From Roseateles chitinivorans (GTDB lineage Bacteria; Pseudomonadota; Gammaproteobacteria; Burkholderiales; Burkholderiaceae_C): 38,323 nucleotides of DNA. Positions 1 through 7,414 of the stretch are shown piece by piece. The translations under genes and the position numbers were made by a program. The notes beneath the pieces were generated by a model that was given only the letters and a program-made list of their open reading frames with translations, searched no databases and was not told the origin of the DNA. Location of the stretch: assembly GCF_002761755.1 (NCBI RefSeq), contig NZ_PEOG01000057.1, positions 1-38,323 of the forward strand, given 5' to 3'. Within the stretch, counting starts at the first letter, position 1, and each line of letters starts with the position of its first letter.

Positions 1-624
1 CTCGGTCTGCGCGCGCCGCCAGCGCTCGAACGCCGCCGGCGGCATCGCGACCACCTGCAGCACCATCGCCGCATGCTGGGTGCCGCAGTACTCGGAGCAC
101 GGTCCTCGGTACACGCCGGGCCGGTCGGCGGTGAAGGTCAGCCGGTTCAACCGGCCCGGCACCAGGTCGACCTTGCCGCCCAGCGCTGGCACCCAGTAGC
201 TGTGGATGACGTCGTCCGAGGCCAGCGTCAGCGTGACCGGTCGCCCGACCGGCACCCGCAACTCGTTGGCGGCGGCGAAGCCCGGGACGCCGTCCTCGGG
301 GGCATAGGCCAGGGACCACCACCACAGGTGGCCGGTCACCGCCACGCGCAGCGCGCCGGCGGGCGCCGGATCGTCCAATCCGCGCGCGCGTCGCTCGCCC
401 TGCAGCAGCAGGCCGCCGAAGACCAGCACCGGCAGCACCAGTCCGCCGCCCCAGAGCCAGAAGGCGGTGGCCACCGGCCGGCGGCCCTTCCACCACAGCG
501 CCGCCGCGAGGCAGGCCATGGCCAGGACGAAGGCCAGGGCGCAGACGCCCAGGGCGGTGTGCATGACCTCCGCCAGGGCCCGCGCCTGGGGACCGGCCGG
601 CTGGAGCATGCCGCCCGCGCTCAT
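1..624 (-). CDS. coxB: Cytochrome c oxidase subunit II (partial, 3' end off the left edge)
   Basis: The reading frame runs from ATG at 624 to the window edge without a stop (208 codons). It encodes the CuA electron-entry subunit of a haem-copper oxidase. Two hydrophobic segments lie at about residues 19-42 and 53-75, followed by a periplasmic cupredoxin domain. The CuA ligands are visible: His141 in VIHSYWVPALGGKVDL, then CSEYCGTQHAAM with Cys176, Cys180, His184 and Met187. The start overlaps the stop of the upstream cytochrome lipoprotein gene by four bases (ATGA), so the two are translationally coupled and probably work together. No signal peptide precedes the first membrane segment. The C-terminus is not seen, so a fused cytochrome c domain (caa3 type) cannot be excluded, although the separate cytochrome upstream makes it less needed. 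Confidence 0.93.
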   Translation of the reverse strand, partial: MSAGGMLQPAGPQARALAEVMHTALGVCALAFVLAMACLAAALWWKGRRPVATAFWLWGGGLVLPVLVFGGLLLQGERRARGLDDPAPAGALRVAVTGHLWWWSLAYAPEDGVPGFAAANELRVPVGRPVTLTLASDDVIHSYWVPALGGKVDLVPGRLNRLTFTADRPGVYRGPCSEYCGTQHAAMVLQVVAMPPAAFERWRRAQTE

Positions 625-1028
625 TGCAGCGACAGCAGGTAGCCGGCGATGTCGCGCGCGTCGCGCTCGGACAGGCCGAGCCGAGGCATCGTCGTGCCGG
701 GCACCATGCCCGGCGGGTCCAGCAGCCAGCGCTGAAGGGTTTCCGGCGTGTTGGGCAACTGGCCGGCGATGTAGCTGCGCCGGCCGAAGCGCGCCAGCTC
801 GGGCGCCCGCTCCGCGCCGCCCGGCACGCCCGGCACCGCATGGCAGCTGCCGCATTGGTAATGCGTCATCAGCGTGCGCCCGCGCGCCAGGTCGGCGGTG
901 TCGACCTGCCAGCGTCGCAGCGGTTCGTCGGGGGCGGGGCCGCAACCGGTCAGCCCGAAGGCAAGCAGGACCGCCGACATCGGCACGGAGAGGCGAGCGG
1001 CGAGCGCGGCACGCGCGGCGCGCGGCAT
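621..1028 (-). CDS. Monoheme c-type cytochrome lipoprotein
   Basis: A 135-residue class I cytochrome c that probably passes electrons to the oxidase encoded just downstream. With the ATG at 1028 the protein starts with an Arg-containing n-region and a hydrophobic stretch ending in the lipobox LTGC (Cys29), so the mature protein should be a membrane-anchored lipoprotein. The haem site CGSCH is at residues 59-63, and the likely distal ligand is Met114 in GTTMPRLG. The frame stays open upstream to beyond 1142, but longer starts would bury the signal peptide. An internal ATG at 980 would remove the basic n-region. The stop overlaps the start of the subunit II gene (ATGA). Confidence 0.88.
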   Translation of the reverse strand: MPRAARAALAARLSVPMSAVLLAFGLTGCGPAPDEPLRRWQVDTADLARGRTLMTHYQCGSCHAVPGVPGGAERAPELARFGRRSYIAGQLPNTPETLQRWLLDPPGMVPGTTMPRLGLSERDARDIAGYLLSLQ

Positions 1029-1211
1029 CGACCTGCGTCCGGCGAGCGGCCGGCTCAGGCTCGCGACGCTGGACCCGGACTGCGGCTGGCCGGCGGGCGC
1101 TCGCACGACCGGGACGGGGGGAGGAGGGCAAGAACGCAGCATGCGCGCTCCCCGGCACACGAAGTGCCTGCCCCGGCAAGGGGTCGGCATCGCGCTTGCC
1201 TGGCTGCGTCC

Positions 1212-2261
1212 ATGAGCGATCCATCGCGCCGCGTCTCCCCGGTGAAGGCCGCCTGGACGGCCCTGGCCGTCGCGGCGGGGATGGCCGCCGTCGGGGCGGC
1301 CGCCTTCGTCGGTCTCGGGGTCTATGACGTCTCGGCGACCGGCCCGCATCTGCAGCCGGTGCATTCCTTGCTGGAATTCGCGCTCAAGCGGGCGGTGCAG
1401 CGACGGGCGCAGGCCCATCCGCCGCCGCCGGACCTGCTCACCCGCGAGCGGGTGATGCAGGGCGCCGCCTGCTTCCGCGACCACTGCGTCACCTGCCACG
1501 GCGCACCCGGCATCGCGCCGGCGCCCTTCGCACTGGGCATGCAGCCGGTGCCCAGCTCGCTGATCGAAGCCACCCGGCATTGGCGTCGGCAGGACCTGTA
1601 CTGGATCACCCGCAACGGCATCAAGATGAGCGGGATGCCGGCCTGGGAGTACCGCCTCGACGACGGCGAGCTCTGGTCGGTGGTCGCCTTCCTGGACGCG
1701 CTGCCGCTGATGACGCCCGACCAGTACCGCGCGCTGGTCGGGACCGCGCAGGTGCCCGGTGCCGCGCAGGAGGGCATCGCGCCCGGGCCGTCCGTCGGCG
1801 CCCGGCCATCGACGACGACCGGCATGCCGCGCCAGCACGCGTCGATCGGCATGATCGGGACCGGTGGCGCCAACGGCCCGGCGGGCGGGGCCGGCGCACC
1901 GGGGACGGCGACGCCGGACGCTCGCTCATCCGGGCGCCGCTGCGATGGGCGGGTCGAGGCGCCGGCGCCGCTGACGCCGGCGCTGTCGACCGCGGAACTC
2001 GCCCAGCGCGCGTTCCGCCAGCACGGCTGCACCGCCTGCCATGCGATTCCCGGCGTCGTCGGCCCGGACACGTCCAACGGACCGCGGCTCAGCGGCCTGG
2101 CGGGGCGGGATCGCATCGGCGGCAAGGCCTTCCCGACCGAGGACGGCCTGGCCGCCTGGATCCGCGATCCGCAGGCGATCGACGCCCACACCGCCATGCC
2201 CACGCTGGGCATCAGCGAGACGCAGGCGCGGCTGATGGCGCGCTACCTGCTGGCCCACTGA
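1212..2261 (+). CDS. Membrane-anchored diheme cytochrome c
   Basis: A 349-residue protein with an uncleaved-looking N-terminal hydrophobic anchor (about residues 12-34) and two cytochrome c domains. The first domain has CVTCH at residues 92-96 with a candidate Met ligand in SGMPAW. The second has CTACH at 273-277 with a candidate ligand in TAMPTLG. About 70 residues of Gly/Ala/Pro-rich linker separate them. The second domain (HGCTACHAIPGV) resembles the oxidase-associated lipoprotein cytochrome at 621-1028, so the two may share ancestry. The gene diverges from the oxidase genes across 183 bp and is likely part of the same respiratory locus. The frame is open far upstream. ATG 1212 is chosen because the preceding translation is not protein-like and the anchor follows directly. 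The stop codon lies inside the first unit of the tandem repeat that follows. Confidence 0.85.
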   Translation: MSDPSRRVSPVKAAWTALAVAAGMAAVGAAAFVGLGVYDVSATGPHLQPVHSLLEFALKRAVQRRAQAHPPPPDLLTRERVMQGAACFRDHCVTCHGAPGIAPAPFALGMQPVPSSLIEATRHWRRQDLYWITRNGIKMSGMPAWEYRLDDGELWSVVAFLDALPLMTPDQYRALVGTAQVPGAAQEGIAPGPSVGARPSTTTGMPRQHASIGMIGTGGANGPAGGAGAPGTATPDARSSGRRCDGRVEAPAPLTPALSTAELAQRAFRQHGCTACHAIPGVVGPDTSNGPRLSGLAGRDRIGGKAFPTEDGLAAWIRDPQAIDAHTAMPTLGISETQARLMARYLLAH

Positions 2262-2373
2262 CGGGCCCACTGACTCGCCCACTGACTCGCCCACTGACGG
2301 GCCCACTGACGGGCCCACTGACGGGCCCACTGACGGGCCCACTGACGGGCCCACTCACGGGCCCATTCACGGG
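2254..2373. repeat. Ten-copy 12-bp tandem repeat between convergent genes
   Basis: Ten uninterrupted 12-bp units with consensus CCCACTGACGGG occur. Units 2 and 3 read CCCACTGACTCG. Units 9 and 10 have lost the TGA (CCCACTCACGGG and CCCATTCACGGG). The first unit contains the stop codon of the diheme cytochrome gene. Because 12 is a multiple of three, a TGA recurs in that frame in each of the first eight units. Each unit has a CCC/GGG mini-dyad, and GGGCCC forms at most junctions. The array fills the gap up to the carbamoyltransferase stop at 2382. It could act as a transcription barrier between the convergent genes, but it has no U-tract. Confidence 0.95.
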
Positions 2374-2381
2374 CCCGGTCC

Positions 2382-4238
2382 TCATTTCTCCAGGATGAAG
2401 GAGCCGATCACCAGCGCGTCCAGCGGCGTGCTGAAGAAGGCCTCGAGCGCCGCCTTCGGCGTGCCCACGATCGGCTCGCCGCGCACATTGAACGAGGTGT
2501 TCACCAGCACCGGCACGCCGGTGCGCTCGCCCACGGCCTGGAGCAGGTCATGGAAGACCGGATTCGTGGCGGCGTCCACCGTCTGCACCCGTGCGGTCCG
2601 GTCGGTGTGCAGCGCCGACGGGATGCGCTCGCCGCGCCCGGGCTTGACGTTGTAGACGAACAGCATGAACGGCGACTCGCCGCCGTTGGCATCGGCCGGC
2701 TCGAACCAGTCGGCCAGGTCCTCGCGATTGACGGCCGGCGCGACCGGCCGGAAGTCCTCGCGGTCCTTGAGCTCGTTGAGCCGCGCCTGCATCGCCGGAT
2801 CGACCGGCGAGGCCAGCAGCGAGCGCGCCCCCAGCGCGCGCGGCCCGAACTCCATCCGGCCCTGGAACCAGCCGATGATCTTGTTCCGGGCCAGCAGCGC
2901 GGCCGTCTCGACCGCCACGTTCTCGACCTTGCGATAGCGCAGCTGGGCCCACTGCAGCAGCGCCTCGATCTCCTCGTCCGAATAGGCGGGACCGAGGTAG
3001 GCATGGTCCATCTGCCAGCGGCGCTCGGCCAGCAGCACGCCGCCGTCCGTCGCGCCGTCCTTCGCGCCGCCCGTCGTGGCGGTCGCCGCATCCGTCGCCG
3101 CATCGATCGCGATGCCCGTGTCCCCGGACTCGCCAGCGCGCGCGCGCGCATCCACCCACAGCGCCGCGCCCAGCGCGGTGCCGGCGTCGCCGGCGGCCGG
3201 CTGCACCCAGACCTCCCGGAAGATGCCCGCATCCCGCAGCCGCGAGTTCATGACGCAGTTCAGCGCCACGCCGCCGGCCATCGCCAGCCGGTCCTCGCCG
3301 GTGCGCTCGCGCAGCCAGACCGCCAGCTGGAGCGCCGTCTCCTCCAGCACGTCCTGCAGCGAGGCCGCCAGATCGAGGTAGGGCTCCGCCATCGCCGACC
3401 CCGGCACCCGCGCCGGGCCGAAGCGGGCGGTCAGGTCCAGCGGCAGGTTGCGGTACTGGCCGTCGGCGTCCACCACCAGGTGCTCGCGCAGCAGGTCGGC
3501 ATAACGCGGCGTGCCCAGCGCCGCCATGGCCATGACCTTGTACTCGTCGCTCGAATGCAGGAAGCCCAGGTGCGAGGTCACCCGCTCGTACAGCAGCCCC
3601 AGGGAATGCGGCACATGGACCTCGCCCAGCGCCTCGTAGCGGTGGTCGCGATAGCGTCCATAGCAGGTGCTGGCCTGCTCGCCGCGGCCGTCCAGCGTCA
3701 TCACCGCGCAGCTCGAGAACGGCGCGGCGAGGAAGGCGCTGGCCTGGTGGCACAGGTGATGCGGCACGAAATGCCACCGGTAGGGCGCGTCGGCATGCCG
3801 GACCCCGGCGAAGCGCTTGCGCAGGTGGTGCGGCACGGCGTCGGTCAGCAGTCGCGGCGCGCTCATCACATAGGCGGCGAACAGCGGGTCCCAGGGGTTC
3901 TCCCAGGGGCCGGCCTCGAAGTCCGACGGCTGCAACGGCAGGGTGAAGCGTCCGTCCGGAGCGCGGTCGCCGAGGAAGCGCCGCGGATCGAAGCTGTAGG
4001 CCACATGGGACAGGTCGGCCAGCGTGGCACCGGCCTCCTTCAGGCAGAAGTCGATCGCGTGATAGGGCAGTTCCCAGGCGGTGAACGGCACCGGCCGCTT
4101 GCCGTGCTTCACCCGGGTGAAGCGTTCCTCTTCGGCCGCCGCGATGACCTCGCCGTCGACCATCAGGGCCGCGGCCGAGTCGTGGAAGCTCGCATTGATG
4201 CCCAGCGTCAGCAGGCGTCGGGGGGAAGTCGCAGTCAT
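2382..4238 (-). CDS. O-carbamoyltransferase, NodU/CmcH family
   Basis: A 618-residue enzyme of the family that moves a carbamoyl group from carbamoyl phosphate, through a carbamoyl-adenylate, to a hydroxyl of a sugar or natural product. The N-terminal domain begins GINASFHDSAAAL, has EEERFTRVKHGK and the His-rich HHLCHQASAFLA. The C-terminal domain shows GPRALGARSLLASP (about residues 462-475) and NTSFNVRGEPIVGTP. ATG 4238 is chosen for its GGAG ribosome site and because the conserved start follows at once. A low-complexity Ala/Thr/Asp/Gly insert lies at about residues 368-402. It follows the ABC exporter gene on the same strand after 87 bp, so they may be co-transcribed. The family also includes WapO-type enzymes that carbamoylate LPS heptose, which fits the heptose genes nearby. 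The acceptor is an inference. Confidence 0.9.
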   Translation of the reverse strand: MTATSPRRLLTLGINASFHDSAAALMVDGEVIAAAEEERFTRVKHGKRPVPFTAWELPYHAIDFCLKEAGATLADLSHVAYSFDPRRFLGDRAPDGRFTLPLQPSDFEAGPWENPWDPLFAAYVMSAPRLLTDAVPHHLRKRFAGVRHADAPYRWHFVPHHLCHQASAFLAAPFSSCAVMTLDGRGEQASTCYGRYRDHRYEALGEVHVPHSLGLLYERVTSHLGFLHSSDEYKVMAMAALGTPRYADLLREHLVVDADGQYRNLPLDLTARFGPARVPGSAMAEPYLDLAASLQDVLEETALQLAVWLRERTGEDRLAMAGGVALNCVMNSRLRDAGIFREVWVQPAAGDAGTALGAALWVDARARAGESGDTGIAIDAATDAATATTGGAKDGATDGGVLLAERRWQMDHAYLGPAYSDEEIEALLQWAQLRYRKVENVAVETAALLARNKIIGWFQGRMEFGPRALGARSLLASPVDPAMQARLNELKDREDFRPVAPAVNREDLADWFEPADANGGESPFMLFVYNVKPGRGERIPSALHTDRTARVQTVDAATNPVFHDLLQAVGERTGVPVLVNTSFNVRGEPIVGTPKAALEAFFSTPLDALVIGSFILEK

Positions 4239-4325
4239 GAAAGCTCCGTGGGGTTGAGGGCGAAGGTCTGAAGAAAGATCGGTGGGGGCCGGCGCGGCGA
4301 AGGAAGAGGGCAAGCGGGCGGCCGG

Positions 4326-7112
4326 TCAGGCCGGCACGCGCGCGAGGTCATGCAGCGTCCGGACCAGTTCCTCGGGCACGACCGGCTTGGCCAGGTGGCG
4401 CTGGAAGCCGGCGACCAGCGCGCGCAGCCGGTCCTCCGGCTGTGCCATGCCGGTCAGCGCGACTGCCGGCAGGCGCTGGCCCAGCGGCACCTCGCGCCGC
4501 GCCTCCAGGTCGCGCAGCGCGCGCACCACCGCATGGCCGTCTTCCGGGCCGAGCGCGATGTCGCAGACGAAGACATGCGGCCAGGCGTCGGGCGGGCGCT
4601 CGGCCAGGCGCCGCAGCGCCTCGTGGCCGGTGGTCAGGCGCTCGGTCCGCGCGCCGTCGTGCTCCAGCAGCGCGCCCAGCGAGTCGAGCGCGTCCTCGTC
4701 GTCGTCGACGCACATCACATTCAGGCCGGCCAGGGGATGCTCGTCCAGGCCGAACACGGTCTCCAGCGCGGTTTCCTCGCGGTCGAGCGCCGCCTGCGCC
4801 AGCGCGGGCGGCGCGGCGCGCAGTTCGTCCTCGGACAGGCGCGCCTCGGCCAGCGCCGGCAGCGGGAAGTCGACGACGTACTGCTGGAAGCCGGCCGCCA
4901 CATCCCGGTCGAGCGCCAGGTGGCCGCCGGCCTCGCTGACCAGCGAGCGCAGCTCCAGGGTGTCCGGCGGGCCGACGCCGGGGTCGAGGCGGCCGTGGAA
5001 ACCGACCGTCAGCTGGCTGTTGCGATCGACGCGCCGCAGCCGGCCTTCCATGCGGCCGCGCGTGGCGCCGCGCAGCGCCAGCAGGCACATCAGCTGAACG
5101 ATGCGCGCGATGCGGCTGGCGTCGCCATGGACGCTGGCGACATTCAGGTCGACGTCGGTGAAGACATCGATGTCCGCGTCGGCCACCGTGTCGCGCAGGC
5201 CGTCCAGGCTCAGCACCAGCAGGCCGGCCACGTTGACCGGGTGCTGCGCGATGCGCCGCTCCAGCGACTCGGTCTGCTGCTGCTGACGCTGCAGTTCCCA
5301 GAGCTGGGCGTAGAGCCCGCGGCGCTCGAGCAGTTCCTCGTGCCGGCCGCGTTCGACGATCTCGCCGCGGTCCATCACGATGATCTGGTCCGCGTCGACC
5401 ACCGTGGACAGGCGGTGGGCGATGATCAGCGAGGTCCGGTCCCGCGCGACCTCGTCCAGCGCGCCCTGGATCGCGCGCTCGGCCTTGGTGTCCAGCGCCG
5501 AGGTCGCTTCGTCGAGCACGACGATCGGCGGATTCTTCAGGAACGCGCGCGCGATCGCGATCCGCTGCTTCTCGCCGCCGGACAGCCGCGCGCCTCGCTC
5601 GCCGACGCGGGTCTCATAGCCGTCGGGCAGCAGGCTGATGAACTCGTCGGCCTGGGCGGCCCGGGCGGCGGCCACGATCGCGGCGTGGTCGGCCTCGGGC
5701 CGGCCGTAGCCGATGTTGTAGGCGATCGTGTCGTTGAACAGCACCGGGTCCTGCGGCACCACGCCGATCGCCTGGCGCAGGCTCTGCTGCGTCAGGCTGG
5801 TGAGCGGCCGGCCGCCGATGCTGACCTCGCCGCCGTCCGGGTCGTACATCCGCATCAGCAGCCGGGCCAGCGTCGACTTGCCCGACCCGCTGCTGCCGAC
5901 CACCGCGAAGGTCTGGCCATGCGGGATCTCCAGCGTCAGGCCCTTCAGGATCTGGCGCTGGCGGTCGTAGCCGAAGCGGACGTCGTCGAAGCGCAGCGTC
6001 GTGTCGCCCGCCGGCAAGGGCTGGGCATCGGGGGCGTCGACGATCTCCGGCTCCCGCCCCAGCAGCGCGAACAGCACCTCGGTGTTGAGCAGCGCGTCGC
6101 GCGTCTCCCGGAACACGAAGCCCAGCGTGTTCAGCGGCAGGAAGACCTGGATCAGGTAGGCGTTGACCATGACCAGGTCGCCGATGCTCATCCGCCCCGC
6201 GACGGTGTCGATGCCGGCCAGGAGCATGACCGCGCCGACGCCGACCGCGATGATCGCCGCCTGGCCCAGGTGCAGGGCCGACAAGGTGCGCTGGCTGCCG
6301 ACGCTGCCCTCGACCCACTGCGCCAGCACGCCGCCGTAACGGGCCCGCTCGCTGTCCTCGCGGCCATGCGTCTTCACCGCCTCGTAGTTCAGCAGCGTGT
6401 CGACCAGCAGACCGTGGGCGCGCGAGTCGTACTCGTTCATCACCCGCTGACGCGCCACCCGCGCCCGCGTCATCCAGCCGGTCCAGGCGCTGTACGCCGC
6501 CATGCTGCCGGCGATGATCAGCACGAACTTGGCGCCGTAGCCGCTGAGGATGATCACCAGCACCGCGCCGAACTCGACCGCCGTCGGCACCACGGTGAAG
6601 ACGCCGGCGCCCAGCAGATAGCCCAGGCCATCGGTGCCGCGCTCGACCTCGCGCACCAGCGAGCCGGTGTTGCGCTGCGCATGGAAGCGGGGGCTCATCG
6701 CCAGCAGATGGGCGAAGGCCCGTTCGGAGAAGCTGCTGACCACCTGCTTGCCCACCCGCGCGAAGGCCAGGTCGCGCAGCTCGGTGAACAGCGTGCTCGC
6801 ATAGCGCAGCAGCGCGTAGCCCAGCAGCAGCCAGACCGGCACGCTCAGTCCGACCGCGAGCGCGGTGCCCGCCGACGCGCCGGCCGCGGCCGGCTGCGCC
6901 GGCGTGAGGTGATCGACGATGGCCTTGAGCACCGCCGGCACGCCCACCGCCGCGAGCTTGGACAGGATCAGCAGCGCCAGCGCGAGCAGCGTGCGAGTGC
7001 GCCACCGCCACAACGCGCGCGCCAGTCCGGTGAAGACCTGACGCGTCGGCGAAGGGGCGGGGTGGGGCGCCGCGGGAGCAGCGGCGGCGGCGGGAGCGGA
7101 GGTGGCGTCCAT
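4326..7112 (-). CDS. Atm1-like ABC exporter fused to degenerate histidine-kinase ATPase and receiver domains
   Basis: A 928-residue protein. Residues 1 to about 600 form a complete half-transporter of the Atm1/HMT1 type: a multi-helix membrane domain with the family stretch LLNYEAVKTHGRED, then an ATPase with Walker A GSSGSGKST (about 402-410), signature LSGGEKQRIAIA (about 507), Walker B VVLDEATSALD and the H-loop IIAHRLS. A Gln-rich stretch leads into about 180 residues resembling a histidine-kinase ATPase domain. There, GDASRIARIVQLM matches the N-box region but lacks the Asn, DPGVGP resembles the G1 box, LRSLVSEAGGHL matches the C-terminal part, and the ATP lid is missing. The last 125 residues are a receiver domain with the acidic pair in VDDDED (about 800), phospho-acceptor Asp in VCDIALG (about 850), Thr in ALTG and Lys in LAKP (about 907). 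ATG 7112 has AGAGG upstream. Family members export glutathione-linked compounds. The substrate here is unknown. Confidence 0.9.
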   Translation of the reverse strand: MDATSAPAAAAAPAAPHPAPSPTRQVFTGLARALWRWRTRTLLALALLILSKLAAVGVPAVLKAIVDHLTPAQPAAAGASAGTALAVGLSVPVWLLLGYALLRYASTLFTELRDLAFARVGKQVVSSFSERAFAHLLAMSPRFHAQRNTGSLVREVERGTDGLGYLLGAGVFTVVPTAVEFGAVLVIILSGYGAKFVLIIAGSMAAYSAWTGWMTRARVARQRVMNEYDSRAHGLLVDTLLNYEAVKTHGREDSERARYGGVLAQWVEGSVGSQRTLSALHLGQAAIIAVGVGAVMLLAGIDTVAGRMSIGDLVMVNAYLIQVFLPLNTLGFVFRETRDALLNTEVLFALLGREPEIVDAPDAQPLPAGDTTLRFDDVRFGYDRQRQILKGLTLEIPHGQTFAVVGSSGSGKSTLARLLMRMYDPDGGEVSIGGRPLTSLTQQSLRQAIGVVPQDPVLFNDTIAYNIGYGRPEADHAAIVAAARAAQADEFISLLPDGYETRVGERGARLSGGEKQRIAIARAFLKNPPIVVLDEATSALDTKAERAIQGALDEVARDRTSLIIAHRLSTVVDADQIIVMDRGEIVERGRHEELLERRGLYAQLWELQRQQQQTESLERRIAQHPVNVAGLLVLSLDGLRDTVADADIDVFTDVDLNVASVHGDASRIARIVQLMCLLALRGATRGRMEGRLRRVDRNSQLTVGFHGRLDPGVGPPDTLELRSLVSEAGGHLALDRDVAAGFQQYVVDFPLPALAEARLSEDELRAAPPALAQAALDREETALETVFGLDEHPLAGLNVMCVDDDEDALDSLGALLEHDGARTERLTTGHEALRRLAERPPDAWPHVFVCDIALGPEDGHAVVRALRDLEARREVPLGQRLPAVALTGMAQPEDRLRALVAGFQRHLAKPVVPEELVRTLHDLARVPA

Positions 7113-7414
7113 CGGCGACCTCTTCGCAAGCGGGATGCCCGGGATCGTCAGGCCTGGCAGAAGCTAGCGGTACGGCATCGCCGCGATCCCCGTGGTCATC
7201 GGCAATTCCGTCCGCATCCCAGACGGCAAGCGCTTCGGCAAAAGCAGCGTTGGCAAGTTCGATGCGAAGCGCTGTGCGGTGTCGCACGCAAGCAGCCGAC
7301 AGTCCCAGGAAGCAGCGACCCGAGCAGCGCTTCGGCGGCCGCAACGCTGTACGGAAACGCTTCGGGACGCGGGCTTGCCAAAGCGTTGCTCACGACCATC
7401 CGCAGAGACCCTCC
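7113..7414. other. 302-bp divergent intergenic region with repeated ACGCTT-like motifs
   Basis: This gap separates the exporter gene (leftward) from the glycosyltransferase operon (rightward), so it should hold both promoters. No convincing sigma-70 boxes are visible. The sequence repeats a short motif in both orientations: AAGCGCTTCGG at 7228-7238, its reverse-strand form GCGAAGCGCT at 7264-7273, AGCGCTTCGG at 7326-7335, AAACGCTTCGG at 7354-7364 and CCAAAGCGTTG at 7379-7389, with related AGCGTT and AACGCT at about 7246 and 7343. These may be operator sites for an unidentified regulator. No open frame here looks like a protein. Confidence 0.45.

Noticed and set aside
2254..2373. The tandem repeat as a CRISPR array or a plasmid-type iteron origin
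   Set aside because: Units are contiguous with no spacers, there are no cas or replication genes, and the array lies between ordinary convergent genes.
1580..2398. A frame reading the 12-bp repeats as PLTG/PLTR tetrapeptides
   Set aside because: It overlaps the diheme cytochrome in another frame and has no family features. The repeat reads as open in several frames simply because 12 is divisible by three.
2550..4271. A 573-codon plus-strand frame opposite the carbamoyltransferase
   Set aside because: No recognisable domain, and the opposite strand encodes a complete conserved enzyme with a ribosome site.
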